Below are positions 8,023-15,610 of a stretch of DNA of 34,695 bases, piece by piece. The stretch comes from UBA4729 sp038236865 (GTDB lineage Bacteria > Patescibacteriota > Saccharimonadia > Saccharimonadales > UBA4665): contig JBBRZI010000007.1 of assembly GCA_038236865.1 (NCBI GenBank), forward strand, positions 1-34,695. The letters run 5' to 3'. A model generated the notes under the pieces. That model was not told where the DNA came from. It made no database searches and was given only the letters and a program-made list of their open reading frames with translations. Position numbers and translations under genes: made by a program. How positions within the stretch are numbered: the first letter of the stretch is position 1; each line of letters starts with the position of its first letter.

Positions 8023-9093
8023 TCAACTTTTTAAGATCGCAAAGACAATTGTGCGTTGGGTGTATTCACCGCTGACATGGTCATACGGGCCGCCACAGGT
8101 TATCAGGTTGAGCCCGGCAATCCCCGGCTGCGCAGAAGCCAGAGCAACCCCAATGTCTAGATTGGCGGCTTCGACAGTTTGCGTCTTAACAACTGCGTAG
8201 GTAAACACTGTGTTGTCGCCGCGGACGATTTGGATCTCATCACCAGTCACTAGTTTTTTGATGTTAACAAAAATGCCCGGCAGAGTCGGACCATGAACGT
8301 GGCCATCGATCAGCACGGCCCCATTACCGGCGCTGTCACCCGGCCTGGCACTACCGTTATACCAGCCAGCATCATAGATACTAGCTGGTGCCTGCAGCTC
8401 GTTTTTAGCATTCACACTCATCGACTTCACTCGACCGGATACATCAAGCTTGGGGATTTTGATATATTTCGGTAAGTTGGGGGCGACCTGGTAGCCCGAA
8501 TACGCCCCGCTTGAAGGTTTGACCTCGCTCGGTGGCGCATCGGCGACCGCCCCATCGCTGCCGGCGGCCGACTTAGAAAGAGCCGCCACTTGGGTTTTGG
8601 AGTTACGGCTCGTTTGAAAGGTCAGTAGGCTGACAAATAAACCAATCAAGAATATAAAGCCGGCCATTGCCAGAACGACCATCTGGAGTTTTGAACGATT
8701 GGGCGGTTGTTTGCTGGTGTTCTGCTTAGCGGGCTGGGGTAGCCGCACCATTTGACGGCGCAGGACATTTGATTTTTGCTGCTTTGGACGCCCCGGCTGG
8801 GCGTACGGCTCTGGGGCAATAATTGATACTCGAGTACTGGACGGTGACCGCTTAACTGGAGCATTGCCTTGGGACGGTGATTGGCCTAGCTTTGAGGCTA
8901 TCTTGTTAGGTACCGGCAAGCCAACGCGGGGCTGATGGATGGTCCTGACATCTTGGATAAACCGTGAGCTCGGGCTCCGCTTAACAACCGAGTATGGGCG
9001 AAACGACAGCGACCGCGCTGCCGGCCTTTCGGCCGGGCGCAGTCTGCCGCGAAACGCGGGATTATCGAGACCGATGCGAGGTCGGTCGGGCAT
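8023..9093 (-). CDS. class F-like sortase with long cytoplasmic tail
   Basis: A 356-aa sortase. Residues 1-135 form a basic, Pro/Ser-rich cytosolic tail in which KRSPSS occurs twice (about 39-44 and 81-86). One helix follows (about 138-158, VVLAMAGFIFLIGLFVSLL), then a linker and the catalytic domain. Active-site residues are His265 (LIDGHVHG), Cys333 (LNLITCGG) and Arg347 (YTQRTIVFA), the pattern of class F sortases. AAAGGGGA precedes the ATG. The gene lies 29 nt downstream of a surface protein with a C-terminal sorting signal, so enzyme and substrate are probably co-transcribed. The tail is much longer than in most sortases and may carry an interaction role. Confidence 0.92.
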   Translation of the reverse strand: MPDRPRIGLDNPAFRGRLRPAERPAARSLSFRPYSVVKRSPSSRFIQDVRTIHQPRVGLPVPNKIASKLGQSPSQGNAPVKRSPSSTRVSIIAPEPYAQPGRPKQQKSNVLRRQMVRLPQPAKQNTSKQPPNRSKLQMVVLAMAGFIFLIGLFVSLLTFQTSRNSKTQVAALSKSAAGSDGAVADAPPSEVKPSSGAYSGYQVAPNLPKYIKIPKLDVSGRVKSMSVNAKNELQAPASIYDAGWYNGSARPGDSAGNGAVLIDGHVHGPTLPGIFVNIKKLVTGDEIQIVRGDNTVFTYAVVKTQTVEAANLDIGVALASAQPGIAGLNLITCGGPYDHVSGEYTQRTIVFAILKS

Positions 9094-9122
9094 AGCTTCC
9101 CCTTTGTATGTTTGGTGTTCTG

Positions 9123-10769
9123 TTAGTTTTTAACTGGCTTGAGTTTGCGGGCAGCAAATACCAGGCCAAGCGCTGCCAGGGTAGTGGTAGCCAATGAAAC
9201 CAGTGGGTGAGCTGCTACTAATGCGAAGCCGGTGTCTGGCTTGGCGGGTAACTTGCTGGCGTCGACACTCTTGACAGTCAAGACAACATCGTTACCGTCG
9301 CCACCCTTATACGTCACGGTGTAAGTAACGCCTTGGTTGGTGTAATCGCCACCTTCGGCAATGCCGGTGAAGGTACCGGTGACGGCATCGGCGGCATCAT
9401 TGTCGATGATGGTGTAGCTCTGGCCAACTTTCGGTACAAATCCACCGAAAAGGATCGCTTCGAGCGTATTGCCGACATTTAGATTGACTGTTCCGGTTAC
9501 TTTAATTTGATCGTAGCCGGTGCAAGCGTCTGTCCCACCGATTTCTGCCTGATAGGTGCCGGAGAAATATAGACCATTAGTGCTCGTTAGGCAGCCCGGG
9601 CTATGGCCTGGGGCAACAATCGACCCCTCGGAAGTTGATAGGCCATCAACCTGGCCAGTCCCTTTGAGGATTGAACCTTTCAGCAGACTGACGTAGCCTG
9701 CTTTGCCGTCGATGACCAACGTCTCGTTTGCGACTGCTAGGAAATTTGTGTTCGATTGGTCGTCGCTAACAGTTGTGGTCTTAACGGGATTAACCTGAAC
9801 CCCGGTTGGAGTCTTAGAGTCATTTGAACTAGGCTGGAAATTTACCGTACCAGCTGTGGTTGGATCCATAGTCAGAGCGTACGCGGTGCCAGAGATTGCA
9901 CTCGTTAAGTTTACGGTGGCTTTGTCACCGGCATAGACAAGTGCATCATGAGTTAAGACAATAGCGCCGCTAAAAGTAAGCGTCGTGTCGACGTTGGCAG
10001 ATTGGTCAGCATTTGCATCGGCATAAAACTTCAACGTTGGTGCAGTCGTACCGGTGCCGCCACCAAGTGAAACGGGGAAATTACTAGTACCAATGGCGAC
10101 GGAGGCACCATTTTGAACTGTTAGGCCATTGACCGTGAAGTTCATAAGGCTCGTTCCTGTTTCCAGCCCGACGCCACCGCCAAAGCCACAAGCGACAGTA
10201 CTGTAGTTAAAGGGGCTCGCAATAATAACCTGGCCACTGACGGTGCTGCCAGCCAGTGGGGCCAAATAACCATTGCCAGTCTGATTCACAAGGGTCAAAT
10301 TACCGGTGACTGCTAGGTCAGTGCCATACAGATCATGACCATCATGCACAGTCAGCCCACCTGCTGCCGTCAGCGTGCCGTATTTAATGTATACCGGATA
10401 TCCATTACAGTCCGTGGACGTCGCAACATCAAGCACTGCTCCGGCGGCCAGCGAGATTGTATCTATTTTGTATTGACTGGACGTTGAAACCACGTTGCTG
10501 ATAACGCCCCCGAGTTGTACGCCAAGATCGTTCGTAAGAACATTCAAGTTTGATGAGGCCGATTGGCCAAAAGCAATGATGTCGCCTGCCAGTGGGGCGG
10601 CACCGCTACAACCCGACCAGTTAGTAACCGTGCTGAATTTGTTGTCGGTAGTACCAGTCCAGGTACAGGTTTGCACGGCGGCGTGGGCCAACGGTATGGC
10701 CATCGTTAGTACTGATGACAAACTCAGCACCGTAGCTACGGCGAGTTTGACGTTGTTTTTGATTTTCAT
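9123..10769 (-). CDS. secreted, sortase-anchored surface protein with autotransporter-type beta repeats
   Basis: A 548-aa protein starting at the ATG with AAAAGG upstream; longer readings lack a signal peptide. The N-terminus (MKIKNNVKLAVATVLSLS, cleavage near AHA-AVQT) is a signal peptide. The middle is Thr/Gly/Val-rich, probably beta-helical. The C-terminal third has GSIVAPGHSPGCLTS, YDQIKVTGTVNL and SYTIIDND, which resemble the passenger-associated repeats of gram-negative autotransporters. There is no beta-barrel; the end is a cell-wall sorting signal: a KPDTG motif, a hydrophobic helix and a basic tail (RKLKPVKN). The next gene is a sortase. A TTGACA-17-GATAAT promoter suggests strong expression. 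Probable role: a displayed adhesin or host-contact protein. Confidence 0.85.
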   Translation of the reverse strand: MKIKNNVKLAVATVLSLSSVLTMAIPLAHAAVQTCTWTGTTDNKFSTVTNWSGCSGAAPLAGDIIAFGQSASSNLNVLTNDLGVQLGGVISNVVSTSSQYKIDTISLAAGAVLDVATSTDCNGYPVYIKYGTLTAAGGLTVHDGHDLYGTDLAVTGNLTLVNQTGNGYLAPLAGSTVSGQVIIASPFNYSTVACGFGGGVGLETGTSLMNFTVNGLTVQNGASVAIGTSNFPVSLGGGTGTTAPTLKFYADANADQSANVDTTLTFSGAIVLTHDALVYAGDKATVNLTSAISGTAYALTMDPTTAGTVNFQPSSNDSKTPTGVQVNPVKTTTVSDDQSNTNFLAVANETLVIDGKAGYVSLLKGSILKGTGQVDGLSTSEGSIVAPGHSPGCLTSTNGLYFSGTYQAEIGGTDACTGYDQIKVTGTVNLNVGNTLEAILFGGFVPKVGQSYTIIDNDAADAVTGTFTGIAEGGDYTNQGVTYTVTYKGGDGNDVVLTVKSVDASKLPAKPDTGFALVAAHPLVSLATTTLAALGLVFAARKLKPVKN

Positions 10770-10823
10770 TTTCTGCCTTTTGGTTACTATTTTGTTCACA
10801 TTTTGTTTGAGGTCTACAATTGG

Positions 10824-10852
10824 ATTATCGTGCAAACCGATAACGCTGTCAA
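10824..10852 (-). promoter_or_regulatory. strong sigma-70 promoter of the surface protein-sortase pair
   Basis: On the minus strand a perfect TTGACA (10847-10852) and GATAAT (10824-10829) are separated by 17 nt. The transcript would have a leader of about 48 nt ending in the AAAAGG ribosome site of the surface protein. This is the best -35/-10 pair in the window. Confidence 0.8.
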
Positions 10853-10965
10853 TAGCACATCCGAATAATGGGTCTCCCCCTCTGTTTGACTCGCCTGAAC
10901 TCCACTGGCGCCGAGCAATTACGACTGGTCGGAGCCAGCAAATGTGGCCTATTACTTCGTGGTAC

Positions 10966-11673
10966 TTAAGGGCTGATTGTCGAGGCGGAAAAACCGGTGA
11001 CCTGCCAGCTGTCGCCGCCTTCGAGGTCAACTTTGAGATATTGGACGGCGTATTGGGTTGGTATTTTATAGACCAAAGTCGCTTGCGGGGGCGTCGATTT
11101 GGTGGCTTTGCGATTAGCTATACTGACTGGACCCTGTAGACCGCCCGATACTTGGGTGACTATCTTTTCAAAATTTGGCGAGGAGGTGTGCTGCTGGTAA
11201 GACTTGCTGGTCAAGCTATAGGCATCAAGGGAATCATTTTTTTGCAGATCACTAATAAACTGGTCCGATACTTTCTGAGCCGCTTTCGTTGGCTCAGCTT
11301 GCACCATCCGTAGTACAAACAGCACCACGACGGCCAAAATTGCCAGCCCCAGGGCGCCAAGCAACACCCGCAACCACCGGAACTTTCGTCTTTTACCTGG
11401 CAGCGCCAGTGGCAGCGGCTGCTGCTGCACAGGTTGCGGCGTCGGCGGAAAGTACGGCTGCTGGCCGGGAGCGACTGGTTGGGGCAAAATCTGAGGTTGC
11501 GGGATGGGGGTATACCCAGGGCGGGCATCCAGCGGTGAGCCGGCTTGATATCCCGGGGGTGGGCTAAAGTAAGGTCGGGGCGGGGGCGACTGTGCAGGGT
11601 TAGCCCGCGGTTGGAAACCGTCGGGCGGCGTCCGCGCTGGTTGGTTTGGATCGAGTGGAGGTTGATTATCCAT
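10966..11673 (-). CDS. proline-rich single-pass membrane protein with extracellular domain
   Basis: A 235-aa protein. Residues 1-90 are a Pro/Gln-rich cytosolic tail (PPPRPYFSPPPGYQ and similar). KRRKFRW precedes one helix (about 101-121, VLLGALGLAILAVVVLFVL). The outer domain of about 110 residues (KAAQKVSDQFISDLQKND, SYQQH, ATLVYKIPTQ, WQVTGFS) looks like a small NTF2/DUF4864-type fold; that assignment is tentative. Such Pro-rich tail plus helix proteins are common in Saccharibacteria. TATAAT lies at 11712-11717 with about 38 nt between it and the ATG. Function unknown; envelope location likely. Confidence 0.72.
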   Translation of the reverse strand: MDNQPPLDPNQPARTPPDGFQPRANPAQSPPPRPYFSPPPGYQAGSPLDARPGYTPIPQPQILPQPVAPGQQPYFPPTPQPVQQQPLPLALPGKRRKFRWLRVLLGALGLAILAVVVLFVLRMVQAEPTKAAQKVSDQFISDLQKNDSLDAYSLTSKSYQQHTSSPNFEKIVTQVSGGLQGPVSIANRKATKSTPPQATLVYKIPTQYAVQYLKVDLEGGDSWQVTGFSASTISP

Positions 11674-11711
11674 AAGTATGTCTGACTGATTAATTGCGTG
11701 CTTAAATTACT

Positions 11712-11717
11712 ATTATA
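11712..11717 (-). promoter_or_regulatory. -10 box of the proline-rich membrane protein gene
   Basis: A consensus TATAAT on the minus strand, preceded by an A/T-rich spacer. The -35 box is weak. Confidence 0.45.
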
Positions 11718-11759
11718 GCGAATTTTTTAGCTTTTTGGACGTAGCGCCCGACTGTCGCA

Positions 11760-12152
11760 CTACTTTTTGGGCGGCGTAATGTTTGGCAGCGCACCATATT
11801 CCGGCAACGCAATGCTGTCACTCTGCCCAGCAGCGAGGCGTGCGATGCCGCTGGCTATCCAGCCCTCGCCATCGCTGGCGATGACCGGTAGCTGCAGTGC
11901 GTCGGCGAAAGCATTGGCAACGCTCAGCCCTATCCGCAGACCGGTAAAGCTACCCGGGCCCTTAAAAGCGACAATCCCCGTCAGTTCCCGGAGGGTTTGG
12001 CCGTGCAACGTCAGCAAGGCTTCGATTTTGGTATGGATAGTTTCTGCCAAAGCCCGATGAGCCTCCCACGTTTCATAACCGATTTGATTGATACCATTAA
12101 ACAGCCCGATTTCGGCGGCCGGCTTATCTGAGCGGATAGTCAAAACTAACAT
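11760..12152 (-). CDS. tsaB: TsaB-like protein (t6A biosynthesis), short form
   Basis: About 130 residues from the chosen ATG (MLVLTIRSDKPAAEIGL). The diagnostic block is GIVAFKGPGSFTGLRIGLSVANAFA, split here as GIVAFKGPGSFTG and LRIGLSVANAFA, with a following PVIASDGEGW segment. TsaB is the inactive partner that pairs with TsaD in making threonylcarbamoyl-adenosine at A37 of ANN-decoding tRNAs. E. coli and B. subtilis TsaB are about 230 aa; this one has only the N-terminal lobe, the part that contacts TsaD. tsaE is 200 nt upstream. The start is chosen because the first beta strand of the family begins there; an ATG three codons earlier is also possible. Confidence 0.85.
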   Translation of the reverse strand: MLVLTIRSDKPAAEIGLFNGINQIGYETWEAHRALAETIHTKIEALLTLHGQTLRELTGIVAFKGPGSFTGLRIGLSVANAFADALQLPVIASDGEGWIASGIARLAAGQSDSIALPEYGALPNITPPKK

Positions 12153-12191
12153 AGAACCCATTTCATATCTTTTATTCTGTAGTGAGACCAA

Positions 12192-12209
12192 GTCTGGTGA
12201 GTACCAGAC
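12192..12209 (-). promoter_or_regulatory. perfect 7-bp hairpin in the tsaE-tsaB gap
   Basis: GTCTGGT-GAGT-ACCAGAC is a perfect stem with a 4-nt loop about 40 nt before the tsaB start. TATACT on the minus strand near 12330 could start a leader of about 170 nt that contains it. No T-run follows, so it is not an intrinsic terminator. Confidence 0.35.
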
Positions 12210-12351
12210 TTCCGGAGCAGGCGGAAACATACCTGTAGATATGTTGACGAGTGATTCGGGAGACTGGTGCCGCCAAGCTTGGTCGTAACGGGGGAAAAGA
12301 TACGTAATAGGTTCACGGTAGTAGTATATCGCATTAGCGATGGCAACGAAT

Positions 12352-12831
12352 TCAATCTTTTCGGCTGGCGTTTGGAGGCAATAGATATGTCAGACTGGCG
12401 GGGCAGGCCAGCGCGTACTCCCGGCTCGTCTCGCCAGTTACGCTAATACTGATGGTTAACCGATTAGGCGGTAGCACGTCAGCCACAATGCCAGCCCACT
12501 CAATGATGACTACGTTAGCATCATCGGCGATAATTTCTGCCAATTCCGCGCGGAGTATACCTGGCTCGCTCAAACGGTAAAAATCAAAATGGTGGAGCAA
12601 GAGGTGCGGCGCGTGGTAGACGTTTGTAAGTGTAAAGCTGGGACTACTGACTCGATCCGTACTGCCGGCACCCTTGGCGAGCCCGCGTACGAAAGTGGTC
12701 TTGCCGCCGCCGAGGTCACTGACGAGCTCGATCACTTCGTGACCGCGCAGTTTCGAACCGATTTGCTCGGCGAGCCGTAAGCTGCCGTCTAAACTTGAAG
12801 AACTGATTTGATATATCGGTACGGTACTCAT
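12352..12831 (-). CDS. tsaE: TsaE, t6A biosynthesis ATPase
   Basis: A 159-aa P-loop protein with SDLGGGKTTFVRGL (Lys44; family GDLGAGKT), SSPSFTLTNVY, LHHFDFYRL and VVIIEWAG, in family order. TsaE is the ATPase that drives turnover of the TsaBD complex during threonylcarbamoyl transfer to tRNA. The N-terminus lines up with the family from about residue 8, so the ATG at 12831 is well supported. The first 116 bp overlap the end of the upstream lamin-tail gene in another frame on the same strand. TACTAT lies 9 nt before the ATG, inside that gene, so tsaE has its own probable start signal. Confidence 0.93.
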   Translation of the reverse strand: MSTVPIYQISSSSLDGSLRLAEQIGSKLRGHEVIELVSDLGGGKTTFVRGLAKGAGSTDRVSSPSFTLTNVYHAPHLLLHHFDFYRLSEPGILRAELAEIIADDANVVIIEWAGIVADVLPPNRLTISISVTGETSREYALACPASLTYLLPPNASRKD

Positions 12832-14245
12832 ATGCCCCGTATAGTAGCGCGAGTCCAGCGACTAGGGCAAGTACGCTGCTATGGATCGGCCGGCTCGACA
12901 ATGGTGCGACCGCCGCGCTGTTCGTTGCCAAAGCTGTCTTTGGTTTGGCCTTCGCCGCTTTCGGTGTAACCGTTTTGGCAACGGTTACTTTTGCAGCCGC
13001 CTTGGCTTTGCTCGCCTGCGGCACGCTCTTGCCGGAACTTGAAGCTGTGGCGGCTGCGGCCTTCGGCATCGCTAACATCGGCTGGACAATTACATTGGCT
13101 GCCGCCGGAGTAAGGTTACTCGTCCAATACCAATTCCCGTTGGCCAACGCCCACGCTTGACCGTCCTTGGCCGGGCCGTACGTATCGCTACTGATGAGCT
13201 CCTCGTTATCCGGATCTAGCAAGCTGACGCGGCCACCGCTATTGCTCAAGCTTAGGCCGGTAATCCCCGCATAATACGCACTGAAGGCTTTCCCGGGCAG
13301 TACGCTACCTACAGGGAACACATAGCTATACAGCGTCGTCGTACCGGCCCGAAGGCTAAAACTGCTCAGGTCAAACGGTTGGATGTTGGGATTATAGAGC
13401 TCGATATATTCGGCAGTCGTATCGTTCCCTGTGCCCAATGGGTTGGGGAGCAACTCGGTTATCTCCGGGATAATCAAGCCTTGGTCGACGGGCGGCAAAC
13501 TGGCGTCGCCAATCAGTGGGGTAGCGGCATCAGCGGCACTCAACGAAACAATTGTTGCCGGTGCCGAATCAGCCGCACTCAGTAGGCCAAGTAGCGAGGT
13601 GGTCTGCTTGAGCGTGCTGCCAGCCGGCGTAATCGTGACGTTGAGTTGACAGGGGTTAGCCGTGTCTTGATCGGCCAGTTGCCAGCCAAAACTATTCGCA
13701 GCTACTTCGTAGCGGTAGTACATGCCCTGCGGGTCTTTTGTGCTCGACGCTACATTGGTTATTTGACCGGCGGCAGCGGAACTCCAACTGACAGCATCAC
13801 CGGGGGTGTGGTTAACCGCTCCCGAGGCTGCTTGGGACATTTGCACAAGCTGCAAAAAGCCACCGCCGTCGGTGAGGCTGAGATTGAGCTTGCCGGCCAC
13901 AGCTGCGGCACAGGTCGGACGGGCAACGACGCTCAGCATCACGCTCTGCGTGGGCGCCAAACCAACGGCCGGCAATTGCTGCGATGAGTTACTCGCGCCG
14001 GCGGCGAGGGGATTCACATTATTAAAGCTTTCCAGCCAATATTGGCTCAGATCGGCAATGGTAGTGCCGCTGTTATTCTGTAGCACGACATATTCGTCGC
14101 CGGTAATCTTGATCTTGGCAATCGCCAGCTGGGCGGGTACCGCCAATGCCGGGGCAGTCACCGTCGCCTGGCTAGTCGCGAATGGCAAACATGCCAGTAC
14201 TATTCCTCCCGTAATTGCCTTGGCTGTATCAAAAAGTCGTTTCAT
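12716..14245 (-). CDS. surface protein with two lamin-tail domains and a C-terminal membrane anchor
   Basis: A 509-aa protein from the ATG that opens a signal peptide (MKRLFDTAKAITGGIVLA). A lamin-tail-like domain follows at about 40-140 (GDEYVVLQNNSGTTIADLSQ) and a clearer one at about 260-390 (EITELLPNPLG, AEYIELYNPNIQPFDLSSF, GQAWALANGNWYW). Then come an Ala/Lys/Thr-rich linker, one helix (SSVLALVAGLALLYGAYEY) and an Arg-rich tail. Lamin-tail domains in bacteria occur on secreted or surface proteins. The last 38 codons, all after the helix, lie inside tsaE. TACAAT is 9 nt before the ATG, with no Shine-Dalgarno site. Longer starts would displace the signal peptide. Confidence 0.85.
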   Translation of the reverse strand: MKRLFDTAKAITGGIVLACLPFATSQATVTAPALAVPAQLAIAKIKITGDEYVVLQNNSGTTIADLSQYWLESFNNVNPLAAGASNSSQQLPAVGLAPTQSVMLSVVARPTCAAAVAGKLNLSLTDGGGFLQLVQMSQAASGAVNHTPGDAVSWSSAAAGQITNVASSTKDPQGMYYRYEVAANSFGWQLADQDTANPCQLNVTITPAGSTLKQTTSLLGLLSAADSAPATIVSLSAADAATPLIGDASLPPVDQGLIIPEITELLPNPLGTGNDTTAEYIELYNPNIQPFDLSSFSLRAGTTTLYSYVFPVGSVLPGKAFSAYYAGITGLSLSNSGGRVSLLDPDNEELISSDTYGPAKDGQAWALANGNWYWTSNLTPAAANVIVQPMLAMPKAAAATASSSGKSVPQASKAKAAAKVTVAKTVTPKAAKAKPKTALATNSAAVAPLSSRPIHSSVLALVAGLALLYGAYEYRTDISNQFFKFRRQLTARRANRFETARSRSDRARQ

Positions 14246-14385
14246 GTGCCTGCGATTGTAGGAGCCCGCCGCGCCGTCTGCAAGCACCAGCATATTGAAA
14301 CTCAGCGGTTGCTTAACTTATTTAATGAGTCTGTTTTACCGCGTGATTTTCGGAATTGGGGTAGGTTGCAACGATTATGTCGCGC

Positions 14386-14391
14386 TATACT
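14386..14391 (+). promoter_or_regulatory. -10 box of a leaderless promoter for the PRC-barrel gene
   Basis: TATACT, then 6 nt (ACTTAC), then ATG at 14398. No Shine-Dalgarno sequence. Confidence 0.55.
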
Positions 14392-14397
14392 ACTTAC

Positions 14398-14916
14398 ATG
14401 TTACAACTCAGCGCATCTTTGCTCAATAAATCAATCTTGTCGCTCCGGACGGGGATGCCGATTGCCACAATCACTGCCCCCATTTTCAACCCCAATAATC
14501 TCAAAATCGAGGGTTTCTACTGCCTGGATCGTTTTGATAAAACCGAACTCGTTCTACTCTACCAGGATATTCGCGAGATGCTGCCCCAGGGCTACGTGGT
14601 AAATGACCACGATGTATTGGTCGAACCGGGTGAGCTCATCCGACTGAAAGATGTGTTGGAGATCGGGTTTGAATTGATCGGTAAGCAAGTCCAAACCGTG
14701 AGCAAAGTAAGAGTCGGCAAAGTCAGTGACTACGCCGTTGAAACTGAAACCATGTTCGTCCAGAAAATATATGTCGCCCAATCGATCCTAAAAAGCTTGA
14801 CCGGCGGTAGCCTGAGCATCGATCGTAGCCAAATCAACGAGATCACGCCCCGACGCATCATCATCAACGATCTGCTTAAGACTGTTCCAGCCACCGCCCC
14901 TGTACCCATCGCTTAA
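14398..14916 (+). CDS. PRC-barrel domain protein
   Basis: A 172-aa protein with two beta-rich segments: SKSILSLRTGMPIATI-like at the N-terminus (written LLNKSILSLRTGMPIATIT) continuing to VEPGELIRLKDVLEIGFEL, then KVRVGKVSDYAVETETMFVQKIYV. Short strands around 'RTGxPIA' and 'VGKVxDY' are the PRC-barrel signature, a fold found in RimM and photosystem H subunits and in many stand-alone bacterial proteins. The function of stand-alone forms is mostly unknown. The ATG seven codons into the longest frame is chosen because TATACT lies 6 nt before it. It converges on recX with an 10-nt gap. Confidence 0.75.
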   Translation: MLQLSASLLNKSILSLRTGMPIATITAPIFNPNNLKIEGFYCLDRFDKTELVLLYQDIREMLPQGYVVNDHDVLVEPGELIRLKDVLEIGFELIGKQVQTVSKVRVGKVSDYAVETETMFVQKIYVAQSILKSLTGGSLSIDRSQINEITPRRIIINDLLKTVPATAPVPIA

Positions 14917-14926
14917 GTCGCGGCCG

Positions 14927-15535
14927 TCAATAATCCTGCTCGATCCGGAGCGCCGCTTTGATATCGTTATAGTTAAAGCCTTGGCGGGCAAGGTACTGCA
15001 TCAACTTAAGGTCGTCCTGGTAGCGAGTTTGCTTTCGTTTGCGCGCAACGATGGTGGCTAGGGCACTGCCTTCGTTAGCCTGGTCGTTGCCGACGACCGT
15101 CTCGATGATGTCCCCGGCAATATGTTTTTTGCGCAATTCTATCGTCATTTTGCGACGTGAAGTAGGGCGGAGCAGGCGCCGGTCGTGCACAAAAGCCTCG
15201 GCGAATTTGGCGTCGTCGATCAAACCGAGTCGAATCAGCTTGTTCGTAATTTGTTCAATAAGTGGGGCAGGGCAGTCTTTGCGGGTTAGATAGGCCTCAA
15301 TCTCCCACTGCGATCTGGGCCGAATCGCAAGGTAGCGCAGCACGAGGTTGTAAACTTTATCGTCGGCACTGAGCCGCTTAAAGTCATCCACTTGCTGCGC
15401 GCTCAATTCGTCGCCCTTAGCCACACCGCTGGCCAGCAAAGCGTCGGCACTCAAACTAAACGTATATTTTTCATCAACAAATACCGAGTACCGGTCGGCT
15501 CGTTTCAGCTGTTGCTTAATGCTCGTAATCTTCAT
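14927..15535 (-). CDS. recX: RecX, RecA regulator
   Basis: A 202-aa all-helical protein. The segments YNLVLRYLAIRPRSQWEIEA, LIEQITNKLIRLGLIDDAKFAE and LARQGFNYNDIKAAL match the three-helix tandem repeats of RecX, which binds RecA filaments and limits their activity. It lies 75 nt downstream of recA on the same strand, the classic arrangement. No clear terminator separates them. No strong Shine-Dalgarno site is seen. Confidence 0.92.
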   Translation of the reverse strand: MKITSIKQQLKRADRYSVFVDEKYTFSLSADALLASGVAKGDELSAQQVDDFKRLSADDKVYNLVLRYLAIRPRSQWEIEAYLTRKDCPAPLIEQITNKLIRLGLIDDAKFAEAFVHDRRLLRPTSRRKMTIELRKKHIAGDIIETVVGNDQANEGSALATIVARKRKQTRYQDDLKLMQYLARQGFNYNDIKAALRIEQDY

Positions 15536-15610
15536 GCTGACTGATCCACTCTTCTTACAGAGTTAGCGACACTTCCCTGCGCGGCACACTTTTGGGCCGG
15601 GGCTGAACGC

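Noticed and set aside
10495..11139. A 214-codon plus-strand frame opposite the surface protein and Pro-rich protein genes
   Set aside because: It covers a strong minus-strand promoter and two supported genes and has no recognisable features.
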